NCBI GenBank assembly: GCA_947095535.1
Contig: OX352772.1
Coordinates: 149,898,553 to 149,962,552 of the forward strand
From: Poecilobothrus nobilitatus
Lineage: Eukaryota > Arthropoda > Insecta > Diptera > Dolichopodidae
DNA length: 64,000 bases
Direction: 5' to 3'
In this document: piece after piece, positions 48,589 through 57,562 of the stretch
Layout: the number at the start of each line of letters is the position of its first letter
How positions within the stretch are numbered: position 1 is the stretch's first letter
Notes under the pieces: model-generated
What the model was told of the DNA's origin: nothing
The model's input: the letters and a program-made list of their open reading frames with translations, nothing else
Database searches by the model: none
Program-made: the position numbers and the translations under genes

Positions 48589-49031
48589 TTAATTGAATAT
48601 ATCGGCGGTTTTACTTTCCTGTTTTCTTCGCTTTTTCGACTTCAAATGTGTCTTGTTAGAAACTGCTCGTCTTTTTATAGATCTTTGTCTTTTTATAGCT
48701 ACTTGTCTTCAACCATACATCGAATGCAGTTGATTAACCACTGACTTCCGTAACTTTTTTATGCGACCTTTGCTTTGATCAATACAGCTCCTTTTATGTT
48801 TCCACCAGATGCTATATCATTAAAAATATTTTTACTTGTCTTTACAGCCTCTTTTTTAATTAAGTCCCAACTTGATGTAAAAATTTGGTTTAAGTAACGA
48901 ATTAAACCTCCGAATATATTTCCAAAACTACGACCTCTTTGTATAGCTGGATAAAACTGTAATAAAGGTCCAATATCGTCGATTCCTCCTCCTACTTGAG
49001 AGGAATAATATCTCACCTAAGCTCTTTCCAT
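48589..49031 (-). pseudogene. Polinton B small protein: GxG-type core and basic C-terminal tail
   Basis: It starts at 49031 with MERA and a stop at codon 5, then YYSSQVGGGIDDIGPLL, QRGRSFGNIFGGLIRYL and a helical WDLIKKEAVKTSKNIFNDI. After a frameshift near 48760 a very basic tail (KRQRSIKRRAV, KSKKRRKQES) ends in TADIFN at 48591. Conserved Polinton protein; the basic tail suggests DNA or capsid contact. Function not established to my knowledge. A relative begins at 53854 (+). Confidence 0.72.
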
Positions 49032-49075
49032 GTTTGATAGGATACCATACTTGAGTAGTACTATTTATATTGTTT

Positions 49076-49325
49076 TTTCCATGGACATCCAAAATGCTAT
49101 CCACATAAAAGAGATGAAATTATACGTGACAATGGTGTTGACACTCTTGACATTAGATTTGAAAACACCGTAATGAGATCAGAAAGATTAAGATCATTTG
49201 GATTCGAGATAAATGAAATATGAGAAACACTAAACTTCCTTTTTCCTTATTATGAAACACTAAACTTCCTTTTATGTGTTCACGTAGACGTTACGATTTT
49301 TATCAATTTCGATATTGGCATCGAA
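49076..49325. repeat. 250-bp direct repeat, copy 2
   Basis: Matches 47121-47370 in the same orientation, carrying the same polymerase/capsid junction. It sits between the small gene (-) and the 229-aa-type fragment (-), where a minor capsid gene would be expected. Confidence 0.95.
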
Positions 49326-49346
49326 CACTTTAAAAATCATTGACTA

Positions 49347-49568
49347 TCAATCTTTGTAAACTTCTTCTAAAACATTAAATGTTGTACTAATTAAATGTTG
49401 TCCATTCCGGTGTTGCTGAGTTCTTAATTTTGGACTTCTTAGTAAAGGTTTTAGTTTTTGTTTTTTTGTTTCAGGAAACTGTGAAAGTATACTTGAGGAA
49501 ATTGAACTACCGGCCGATCTTAGTGTCTTCTTTTTTTCAGGAGATGGTACAGCAACGGAAATTACATC
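49347..49568 (-). pseudogene. C-terminal fragment of a 229-aa-type Polinton protein (Polinton B)
   Basis: The minus-strand frame ends at TGA 49347-49349. It reads DVISVAVPSPEKKKTLRS and then a Ser/Lys-rich tail ending FNVLEEVYKD. The start of this stretch resembles DIITVPLDSPSPPTKKEK in the gene at 52220-52909. The gene stops abruptly at 49568, where the TIR of Polinton C begins. The resemblance is short, so this is moderate evidence only. Confidence 0.5.
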
Positions 49569-50358
49569 AGTAGGTAACTGTGCACTTTGGGATTTGAACC
49601 ATAACGCACGACATGCTGACCTACATTTTGATTTATGGGTTTAATGTAGGTCATGCTTGGTTAGTAAGTCAAGAACTTGTTTTGATCGTTTTGGTTTAGG
49701 TTTTAAGTTAAGTTGTATGTGTGGGTTGTTAACTTATAAGATCCAAATGGTTTTATAGTAGGAAGTCAAGTGTTAAGCAATTTAAAGTAGGGTCGACCCT
49801 TAATAAACAAAATTTTATAACTAAAGTTTAAATACTAGACGCACATATAAAAGTAGTAAGAAAATTTCTTATATGAAAATAAAAAACAGATAATTTTTTT
49901 ATTTTTAAATCTACAGCGCTTCTTTAAAATTGAAAAGAAAAAGTGTAATCCTGTTTTTTTTTTTGTTAGCATAAAGAAAAAAAATTAAAGTAAGATATAG
50001 ATTTTTTTTTGTTTACATAAAAATGTGGTCTCTTCTGGATAGAAGAATTTATAGAAGAAAAGAGAAAACGAAAGTCATTAATTAGCTGACTGCATGTCGT
50101 GTAAGATATTTTTTTTATATTTCATTAAGAATGTTCAGAAAATATGAATAGAAAGAAAACAAACAGCAAATCAAAAATATGGAACTGATTAAACTAAAGA
50201 TATACTCTTTGATATGCATTTATGTTTCTTAAAATGCATTTATGTTTATGTTTATTTTTTTTTTTTTTGTTGTGTTTTTGTTTTTGTATAGAATAATTCA
50301 AAGATAGGTAAAATGATAGGTTAAATGGTATCTATTTTAAAAACATAAGATAAAAATA
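49569..50358 (+). repeat. Polinton C left terminal inverted repeat
   Basis: It begins AGTAGGTAACTGTGCACTTT at 49569 and matches the inverted sequence 16560-17591 with indels. Its inner end is at about 50358. A 5'-AG start fits Polinton termini. The candidate target-site hexamer just outside is TACATC (49563-49568); the matching right end is not in the window, so the duplication cannot be confirmed. Confidence 0.75.
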
Positions 50359-50402
50359 AAAGACATTTATTTTTATGTTTAAATTCTTTTATTATTATAT
50401 TT

Positions 50403-50639
50403 TTATTTAAATCTAAGTTTTAACATTTTTTTACGATGATCAGATGTTAAAATTGCAGAAATAGTGAGACCAACTTTCTCTATACGTCTTTGAATTCTAC
50501 CTGTATCACGTGCGTATTCTTCCCAATGACTTTTCCTTGCTGATCTGTAAGCATACTCCCATACATGCATAACGTGAATTTCTTGTTTAATATTGAAGTG
50601 AACTTTTTTAGTTTTGTTATTTAAATTCATGTCGTACAA
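50403..50639 (-). CDS. Polinton C small 78-aa protein, intact
   Basis: Complete 78-codon frame with HVWEYAYRSARKSHWEEYAR and RIQRRIEKVGLTISAILTSDHRK. Rich in basic and aromatic residues, helical-looking, no signal peptide or membrane segment. I believe a protein of this type recurs in insect Polintons but I cannot name a function. It lies 45 bp inside the TIR, on the strand opposite to the capsid genes. Confidence 0.6.
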   Translation of the reverse strand: MYDMNLNNKTKKVHFNIKQEIHVMHVWEYAYRSARKSHWEEYARDTGRIQRRIEKVGLTISAILTSDHRKKMLKLRFK

Positions 50640-50657
50640 GTACGAAAATTGAAAGTC

Positions 50658-51160
50658 TTAATCTAACATTTTTTCCTTTAAAAGATACATATATACATTA
50701 TAACAATTTTTAACAGCACATCTGAAATTGTTGTTTGATAAGTGTATAGAACAATTTGATTTAAAGTTATCAATCTTTTTCAATGGCGGCAAGTTTCTGC
50801 TGAGATCTTCTATTTTAACACTGTCAATGTACTTTTGAAGAAAAAGTTTTTTTTGTTCTCCTTTAACATAAATTTTTTCAGCTGACTCTAAATAGTGTTT
50901 TAATATACATTTTACATCTAAATATTCAACTAAACCGTTATTCCGTTTAAGTCCATTTATTTTACTTTCGCAATACTGGTTATTATATTTCATATCCGGA
51001 CTAAGTTCTTCTGCGGGGTACGGTGCTTTTACGGTGATACACAGTTGGAATTCTTCCAACTTCCTTTTTCAAGTATGGCTAACTCTTTTAGGAAATATTG
51101 CTTTTCCTTTCCTTGTAAAAATTGTAGGTCAACTATGAGAACTTGTTTAACCATGTCGAA
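50658..51160 (-). pseudogene. Polinton C putative nuclease-like protein, one frameshift
   Basis: It starts near 51153 with MVKQVLIVDLQFLQ and FLKELAILEKGSW, shifts frame near 51050, then continues at 51059-50658. The second part has ITVKAPYPAEELSPD, INGLKRNNGLVEYLDV, KIYVKGEQKKLFL and DLSRNLPPLKKI. The pattern (early DLQ, later INGL..G...Y and YVKG.QK) resembles a protein common in insect Polinton-like elements that may have an RNase H/exonuclease fold. That fold is my inference. The C-terminus has Cys/His residues (CSIHL, CAVKNC). Confidence 0.55.
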
Positions 51161-51273
51161 GATTTATGGAAGAATGTTCCAAAGAACAACTAAATTACAT
51201 TTATATTCACTTCGGGAAAAGAGCTTTTCGTATAAATATAGGTTAACAGAGTTAGTTTTTAGCTAATACAATT

Positions 51274-51932
51274 ATGCTGTTTCACCCGTTTACTCTGATG
51301 ATGGCTGGTCCATCATGCTGTGGTAAAACAACTTTTATTCACAATTTAATAAAATATATAAAAGAAAATATACAACCACATATTAATAGAATAATTTGGT
51401 GTAATCCAGACAAAAATGCCGTTCCAAAATATGTCAAAGATATGGAATATAGTAACACTATTCCAGATTTTAATGATAGTCAAAAACCTTTGTTAATTAT
51501 TATCGATGATATGATGTTAAATTCTTATGAATTATTTACTAGAGGATCACATCATAGAAATTTATTTGTAATATTTGTAACACAAAATGTTTTTCACCAA
51601 GGTAAATTTTCGAGAGATATTTCACTCAACTGTAAATATTTAGTACTTTTTAAAAATCCAAGAGATAAATCGCAGATATTACCTCTAGCTTGCCAAATAT
51701 ATCCCAATCAAATTAAAGCATTTGAAAAAGTATATAATGATGTCATGTCAGTCCCATATGGCTATATATTAATAGATTTATTCAAGAAGTTAATGATATA
51801 TTTCGATTAAGAAGTGATGTATTTGGAAAAGGTTTGTGTTATTGTACGAGAGATCAATTAGAACAATTTGGGGAGGAATATGAAACGTTTGAAGACCAAT
51901 CAACATATATTGCACCTATTAAAAACCTCTAA
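51274..51932 (+). pseudogene. Polinton C DNA-packaging ATPase (FtsK/HerA-A32 type), one frameshift
   Basis: The frame 51274-51810 has Walker A GPSCCGKT (residues 12-19), Walker B LLIIIDD (73-79), then GSHHRNLFVIFVTQNVFHQ and LVLFKNPRDKSQ. A frameshift near 51782 moves into a frame reading IQEVNDIFRLRSDVFG, which ends at TAA 51930-51932. Expected role: pumping element DNA into capsids. It opens the rightward capsid gene series. Both nucleotide-binding motifs are intact, unlike the copy at 53.97-54.5 kb. Confidence 0.9.
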
Positions 51933-51939
51933 ATAAAAA

Positions 51940-52222
51940 TTCCAGAAAGTAATTATAAAACACTGTGACCCTGAAGTAATAAAAACATTTTGCGAAATCT
52001 CTTTAAATATTTTAAAAGGTAATTGTAATCTGAGTAAAAAAGCAACAACCCAATTACGAAAGTATAAAAAAGAATTACGATCACTTATTTGCCGGAAAAA
52101 ATCTATTATTAAATGTTATTTGCCAGAAAAAGCAAAAGGGAAATTATTATTCAACGTGGTGGATTTTTACCTACATTTCTTGGTGCAATATTATCAGGGA
52201 TAATCGGAAATTTTATAAAATG
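51940..52222 (+). pseudogene. Polinton C small protein with basic middle and RGGFLP hydrophobic tail
   Basis: A frame with CDPEVIKTFCEISLNIL and LRKYKKELRSL shifts near 52130 into the frame reading IIIQRGGFLPTFLGAILSG and ending KTGA-overlapping at TGA 52220-52222. The stop overlaps the next start as ATGA. The Gly/Leu-rich hydrophobic tail after a basic region recalls small core or membrane-active virion proteins; conserved in Polintons, function uncertain. No start codon is clear. Confidence 0.6.
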
Positions 52223-52909
52223 AATAATACAACATTTAATAAAATGATAATTTTAAAACCTGAGATTTATGAGAAAATGAAGCAAAATGCGGACGTTGAA
52301 CTTAATGAGTTGGATAAAAATATGAAAAAAATATTGTTAAATAAACATCTCACGGACACTCAAAAATGGTATTTATACAGAAAACATCTATTTAAAATAA
52401 GAAACAAAAAACGACAACTTCCTAGAAATAAAGAGGAGAAAATAAAAATTACGGAAACAAAAGGTACTCAAACTCGTGCAAAACCAATGTATTTAGATGC
52501 GGAAACTCAATCGCATTTTACTGAATATAAGAATGTTGGAATACAAGTTATTCCTGAAGAAGAAGAAGTATATGAAAAAGAAGCTGATGACGAAGTATTT
52601 GATGATAAAATTCAGGAAAATGTTTTAACAAAAGCATTGTCAGCTGCTTCACTTGGAGAACGTCTTAGAAAAAGAAAATCAATTAGAAATCAAAATGTAC
52701 AAATTTTTAAAACTGATACAGGAGACATTATAACTGTTCCTTTAGATAGCCCAAGCCCGCCAACGAAAAAAGAAAAAACTATAAATAGCAAAGAGTTGAA
52801 TAATTCATCAAGACGTGTTTTAAGGTCAGCAGTAGGTAATACTCAAACAGAACTTAATTTTCCAATTCGTAAGAATAAATCCGCAAGCTCATGGACAACA
52901 TACAAGTAA
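52220..52909 (+). CDS. Polinton C 229-aa protein, intact
   Basis: Intact frame of 229 codons. N-terminal third is helical and basic (KNMKKILLNKHLTDTQKWYL). The middle has GTQT- and GIQV-type motifs and an acidic stretch (EEEEVYEKEADDE). The C-terminal third is Ser/Lys/Arg-rich with DIITVPLDSPSPP. It starts in a 4-bp ATGA overlap with the upstream gene and overlaps the next gene by 19 bp, showing tight viral-style packing. Unknown function; a C-terminal relative is at 49347-49568 (-). Confidence 0.7.
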   Translation: MNNTTFNKMIILKPEIYEKMKQNADVELNELDKNMKKILLNKHLTDTQKWYLYRKHLFKIRNKKRQLPRNKEEKIKITETKGTQTRAKPMYLDAETQSHFTEYKNVGIQVIPEEEEVYEKEADDEVFDDKIQENVLTKALSAASLGERLRKRKSIRNQNVQIFKTDTGDIITVPLDSPSPPTKKEKTINSKELNNSSRRVLRSAVGNTQTELNFPIRKNKSASSWTTYK

Positions 52910-53807
52910 ATGATGAATTTTATGTCACTTTACTCAGTGATTCATCTATGAACTATTATCCAAAAAATGCATTATCATCTTTTACAAATAAAATGAATAA
53001 ATACAAGTGCGATTCAAAGTGGAAAGTCGGTATTTCAGAAATGTATGTTAATGATTTCGTTCCAAATGTGTATGGTGAAGAATGGGAAAAAAGTACTCAA
53101 ATATTTATTAAAGGTATGCAGAAAGATGTGATAGGAGTTGGAACATCATGTATTCCATACATAGAAAACAAATGATATGCGACTGGAAAGTTTTTCTACT
53201 ACCAACACTAATTCAAAATATACGCCCACTTAATAGGTTTACAAGAAAAGAAGTTGAACGACAGTTGATTTGGGGAATTTTTGATTTTATAAACGATGAA
53301 GTTCATTATACACAACCAACAAAAGCTGAAGAGATGCCTAAAAATTTAAGTTACACCACAATATGTGTTACTAAGCCTAAAATAGATATAAAAATAAGAG
53401 CAAATTACGCTTATACCCTCGAAGGACTTTTGACAACATGTTTCAATCAAGTATCTTTTAATGTTACAAGTTTTAAAAAATATAAATCACGTGTAATAGA
53501 AGCTTTCAAAACTTGTATAGATAGTGTACAATTGATTCCCATTAGTAAACCAGATATGTTTTTTATATATACAGACATAATTGAACCGCAAAAAATAGGT
53601 GATAAAGATGTAAGGTGTTTAAGATCTGTTAACATACAAAATTCTTTTACTGATACTGTAAAAGAATTCAGTAATATTCAATATTGCAATGTGGAGAAAT
53701 CATTTAATAACATTTCATTACTTTTATGTGATAAATATGGATACAAAATAAACTTTTCCAATAGTTCAATTCCAACAAAAATTGTATTACATTTTAAAAA
53801 AGTATAA
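52891..53807 (+). pseudogene. Polinton C minor capsid (penton-type) protein, one frameshift
   Basis: The first frame (52891-53175) begins MDNIQVNDEFYVTLLSDSSM, with SSFTNKMNKYKCDSKWKVGI and EMYVNDFVPN, the N-terminal signature of the Polinton minor capsid protein. After a shift in the 53148-53175 overlap, the second frame continues to the stop at 53805-53807 with MFFIYTDIIEPQKIGDKDVR and a C-terminal strand-rich end (TKIVLHFKKV). Expected role: single jelly-roll pentamer at virion vertices. Apart from the one frameshift it appears complete, about 300 residues. Confidence 0.78.
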
Positions 53808-53853
53808 ATAAAAGCGATTTTACAAAACTATATATTATTTTATTTTATTCATT

Positions 53854-53975
53854 ATGGAGAGAGTATACTATAAGTATTATTTAATTCAATCTAGTAGAGG
53901 ACTTGATGATATCGGCCCTTTATTACATTCAACCGTACCTTTTCAAAGAGGTCGTGGATTGGGAAGCATTATGAG
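53854..53975 (+). pseudogene. Polinton C small GxG protein, cut off at a rearrangement junction
   Basis: It starts MERVYYKYYLIQSSRGLDDI and continues GPLLHSTVPFQRGRGLGSI, matching the start of the gene at 49031 (-). Homology stops at about 53975, where a minus-strand ATPase begins, so only about 40 residues remain. The open frame beyond that point is junk. Confidence 0.7.
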
Positions 53976-54493
53976 TTCGTCAAGGTCATTTAATTTATTA
54001 TTCATATATAACCCCAGGAAACCTTTTATATCTTCCGGATATAATTGCCTAGCAAGAGGAAAAATCTGTGATTTGTCTCGAGGGTTTTTGAAAAGCACTA
54101 AATATTTACAATTTAATGAAATATTTCGGGAGAATTTCCATTGATGAAAAACGTTTTGCGTTAATAATAAAATAGATAAATTGCGGTGGTGCGAACCTTT
54201 AAAAAAAAATTCACATTCTTGTTTATTTGCAGAATCTAACATTAAATAATTTAAAACAATTAAAGTAGGTTTATTTTCGCCAAGCTCTTCTGCAATTCTG
54301 TTATAAAAATCTATATCAGGAAAATTTATACTTGTTGGAATAGCAGACATTTCAGGGTTCCACCATTTTATTTTTTAATGTTTGGTTGTATCAATCTGTT
54401 AATATTTTTAATTAAGTTACATACAAATGTTGTTTTTCCACATCCACATGATCCCGCAACCATCATTGTAAATGGATGATTAAAATATATCAT
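53965..54493 (-). pseudogene. Second packaging ATPase copy, degenerate (probably Polinton B)
   Basis: The minus strand from 54493 reads MIYFNHPFTMMVAGSCGCGKT (Walker A kept), a stop near 54377, and then WWNPEMSAIPTSI. In the Walker B region TLIVLNYLML the Asp-Asp pair is replaced by Asn-Tyr. GSHHRNLSILLLTQNVFHQ and LVLFKNPRDKSQ follow. It ends near 53970 at the junction with the small gene of Polinton C. The lost Walker B acids mean no ATPase activity. Confidence 0.85.
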
Positions 54494-54599
54494 TATCGGT
54501 TCGCGTTTTAAAAGTCATTGAAAGCTAACTAGATTTGTTCTACAAATATATAAAAGCACAAACGTGGTGTATAACTTATTCTCATTTTAAAAGATGGAG

Positions 54600-54850
54600 G
54601 TAAAAGAAGTGAAAGAGTTTTTAAAATCATATTCCTTTGTCTTATTAAATTAGCATAAGTAGCGTATGTTTCACATGTGTAAATACATTAAAGAATTTTC
54701 AATAACAGAAAAATTTACATCAATATACGGAACTCATTTTGCTCTTTATCCTTGGGCTTACGATAACTCGTAATCTGAACCGGATACATGTAACTGTTGC
54801 TCTATAGAAAATTTTAAAATAGAATTGGAAAATCTGATTAAATGGTACAA
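54600..54850 (+). other. Short coding-like remnant upstream of the integrase
   Basis: A frame with YIKEFSITEKFTSIYGTHFA and ENFKIELENLIKWYKHNV is interrupted by stops. I do not recognise it; it may be a decayed Polinton gene. Confidence 0.35.
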
Positions 54851-54854
54851 GCAT

Positions 54855-55766
54855 AATGTCAAGGGAGTAAATAGTATCGGAAATACATAGACCAGCCAGA
54901 CGAAACTTTCGTGGAAGAAAATTTATTCAAAAAGGTTTAAACGATACATGGCAAATCGATTTAGTAGAAATAATTCCATATGCAAAGTTTAACAAAGGAA
55001 ATAAACATTTATGAACTGTAATAGACATCTTTTCGAAATGTGCTTATGCTGAGCCAATTAAAACTAAAAATGCTAATAATGTTTTACTGGGCATGCAAAA
55101 CATTTTCAAACGTGTTGGAACACTCCGAAAAAACATTCAATCTGAACAAGGTAAAGAGTTTTTTAACAAAGAATTTAGGAAACTTATGGAAATAAAAAAC
55201 ATTAATCATTATCTTACATATTCTGAAAGCATCCATAGTAGAACGTTTTAACCGTACTTTAAAAAATGTGGAAGCAGTTTAGTTTTCAGGGTAATTATAA
55301 ATGGATATCTATTTTACCCTCACTTATTGAGAACTACAACTCAGCATATCATCGTACAATTAAGCTTCAACCTACAAAAGTTACAAAAGCAAACGAGAAA
55401 TATATTTAGAAGAACATTTACATGCAACCAAAATTTTATCAGAAAGCAAAATACAAAGTTGGAGATTATGTACGTATAAGTAAATACAAAAAAAATTTTC
55501 CAAAACGTTATCAACCAAACTGGTCAACAGAAATATTTACAATTAAAGAAGTAAAACGCACAGATCCAATTACTTACAACTTACTTGATTATACAAAAAC
55601 ACCGATTTCAGGTTCTTTTTACGAGTCTGAACTTACTCGAATCAAAAATGCTGGCACTTTTCTTGTTGAAAAAATATTGAAAAGAAAAGGAAATCAGGTT
55701 TTCGTTAAATAGTTAGGTTTTGATAAAGATCGCAATTCATGGGTAAATAAAAACTATATTATATGA
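54855..55766 (+). pseudogene. Second Polinton integrase with chromodomain, broken
   Basis: It starts MSR as in Polinton A, then TWQIDLVEII (first Asp). The second catalytic motif reads NIQSEQGKEFF, with Glu in place of Asp. ASIVERFNRTLK (Glu) is in a shifted frame. The C-terminal frame 55422-55712 has YKVGDYVRISKYK and VEKILKRKGNQVFVK; a TAG at 55710-55712 is followed by the chromodomain end to 55766. Stops, frameshifts and a substituted catalytic Asp make it inactive. Confidence 0.87.
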
Positions 55767-55833
55767 AACTTTATTACCTTTTTTTTATTGTTACAACTCT
55801 TTATTACATTTTTTTTTGCACATTTATAGTTTT

Positions 55834-55969
55834 CAATACTCAAATTAGCATAATCCAAAGTAATTTAATAAGAACATAATAGATCTTGTCTATATTAAAA
55901 TTTATTTTCAAATTATTTTTCAATTAAACATAACAATTAATCACTAACTACAACTTTTTTTCTTTTTTT
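55834..55969. repeat. Direct repeat X, copy 1 (copy 2 at 57428-57562)
   Basis: A ~135-bp block beginning AATACTCAAATTAGC flanks the DINE-like element and repeat Y on both sides, nearly unchanged. Confidence 0.92.
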
Positions 55970-57160
55970 ATACCCTACACATTAAGTATAGGGTATATTA
56001 ACTTTGGTATGGTGTTTGTAACCACCAAAAGGAAGCGAGTTAGGTATAGACATGTATATATATTCTGAATCAGGATCACCGCCTGAGTCGATTTAGCGAT
56101 GTCCGTCCGTCCGTCCGTACGCACGACAACTCAAAAAATAATGATGCTATCTTGATGAAATTTATACTGTAGGTTAATAATGACTAAGGTAAGGCGGGGA
56201 TTGTAAATGGGCGAAATCGGACCATGCGTTCGAGTACCTCCCATACAACTGTCAAAACCGAATACCCATATCTTCGAAATTAATAAAGATAGAAACTTAA
56301 AATTTTGTACGAGGGTGTGTTTTTCTGAATCCCTGATATCCCTAAAATTTGAGATGAATTGGAGTGGTTGTTCGGGTACCTCCCATACAAATCCCAAAAC
56401 CGAACGAGCATATATTCGAAATTAACAAAGATAGAAACTTCAAATTTGGTACTAGGGTGTGGTTTCCTGAATCCCTGATTTGTCCAAAATTTGAGATGAA
56501 TTGGAGGAGCTGTTCGGGTACCTCCCATACAACTCCCAAAACCGAACAAGCATATCTTCGAAATTAATAAAGATAGGAACTTCAAATTTGATTCGAGGGT
56601 GCTGTTTCCTAAATCCCTGATTTGCCTAAAATTTGAGATGAATTAGAATGGTCGTTCGGGTACTTCCCATACAACTCACAAAACCGAACAAGCATATCTT
56701 CGAAATTAATAAAGATAGAAACTTCAAGTTTGGTGCTAGAGTGTTGTTTCCTGAATCCCTGATTTGTCCAAAATTTAAGATGAAATAGAATGGTTTTTCG
56801 GGTCTGCCACACAACTCCTAAGACCAAACAAGCATATCTTCGAAATTAATAGATGTATCAACTTGAAATTTGATATAAGAATGTTTTACGCTGTTGATGT
56901 CTCTAAAATTTGAAATGAATTGAGGTGGTGGTCCGCGTGCCTCCACACACTTCCCAAGATCTAACAAGCATATTTTCGAATTTAATAAAGATAGGAATCT
57001 AAAATTTTATACAAAGGTTGTAAAAGCATTTATTTTTTTAGCTTAGTTATATTAAATACCTAACTAAAATAACTTATGGATTTTTAATTTAATTTGAATT
57101 TTTTAGGTGTAGGGTATAAATGAGTGGGTTGCATCGACTTACTGTTAGTTTTATTTGTTG
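55970..57160 (-). mobile_element. DINE/Helentron-like element F (inverted relative of D)
   Basis: Inverted copy of the 40275-41598 family. The left end TATACCCTACACATTAAG is followed by (GTCC)n at 56101-56116. The right end is GGTGTAGGGTATAAATG, the GGTTGCATCGACTT hairpin and TTATTTGTT. It lies between a T-run and GTATAAAC, consistent with Helitron-type insertion without a long target duplication. Confidence 0.72.
56170..56960. repeat. Tandem array, ~142-bp monomer (inverted)
   Basis: GTACCTCCCATACAA recurs about every 142-150 bp; same monomer as 40430-41345. Confidence 0.88.
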
Positions 57161-57427
57161 TATAAACTTTCTGCCACATATAATATCACAGTTATAACGT
57201 TTATTGTTTTGTATTATGTATTTTTCTATGCATTCACATATTTTCTAACTTTAACCGTGAAAAATAAAACAAACAAATCAAAAAGAATTAATATTCAAAA
57301 AAATGAAACAAAGTACTTATCTGATGTTCATTAAACATCTAATGTTCATTGGCCAATTATAGGTGAACAAACATTAGGATGAACTTGAAGTTGATCTATC
57401 TACGAACTATCTAAGAAGAACAGAAGT
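57160..57427. repeat. Direct repeat Y, copy 1 (copy 2 at 60206-60474)
   Basis: A ~268-bp block from GTATAAACTTTCTGCCACAT to AAGAAGAACAGAAGTC, nearly identical in both places (one difference is ACATTAGG against ACATTTGG). Confidence 0.93.
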
Positions 57428-57562
57428 CAATACTCAAATTAGCATAATCCAAAGTAATTTAATAAGAACATAATAGATCTTGTCTATATTAAAATTTATT
57501 TTCAAATTATTTTTTAATTAAACATAACAATTAATCACTAACTACAACTTTTTTTCTTTTTT
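57428..57562. repeat. Direct repeat X, copy 2
   Basis: Matches 55834-55969; joined directly to the end of repeat Y. Confidence 0.92.

Noticed and set aside
49347..49610. One continuous gene running through the Polinton C terminus
   Set aside because: The minus-strand frame stays open across 49569, but sequence on the TIR side matches the TIR at 17.5 kb, where the reading frame is not maintained, so the continuity is accidental.
51045..51266. 73-codon plus-strand ORF before the ATPase
   Set aside because: It is antisense to the start of the nuclease-like protein and has no motif.
53854..54144. 96-codon ORF as a complete gene
   Set aside because: Only the first ~40 residues match the Polinton GxG protein; the rest is antisense to an ATPase remnant.
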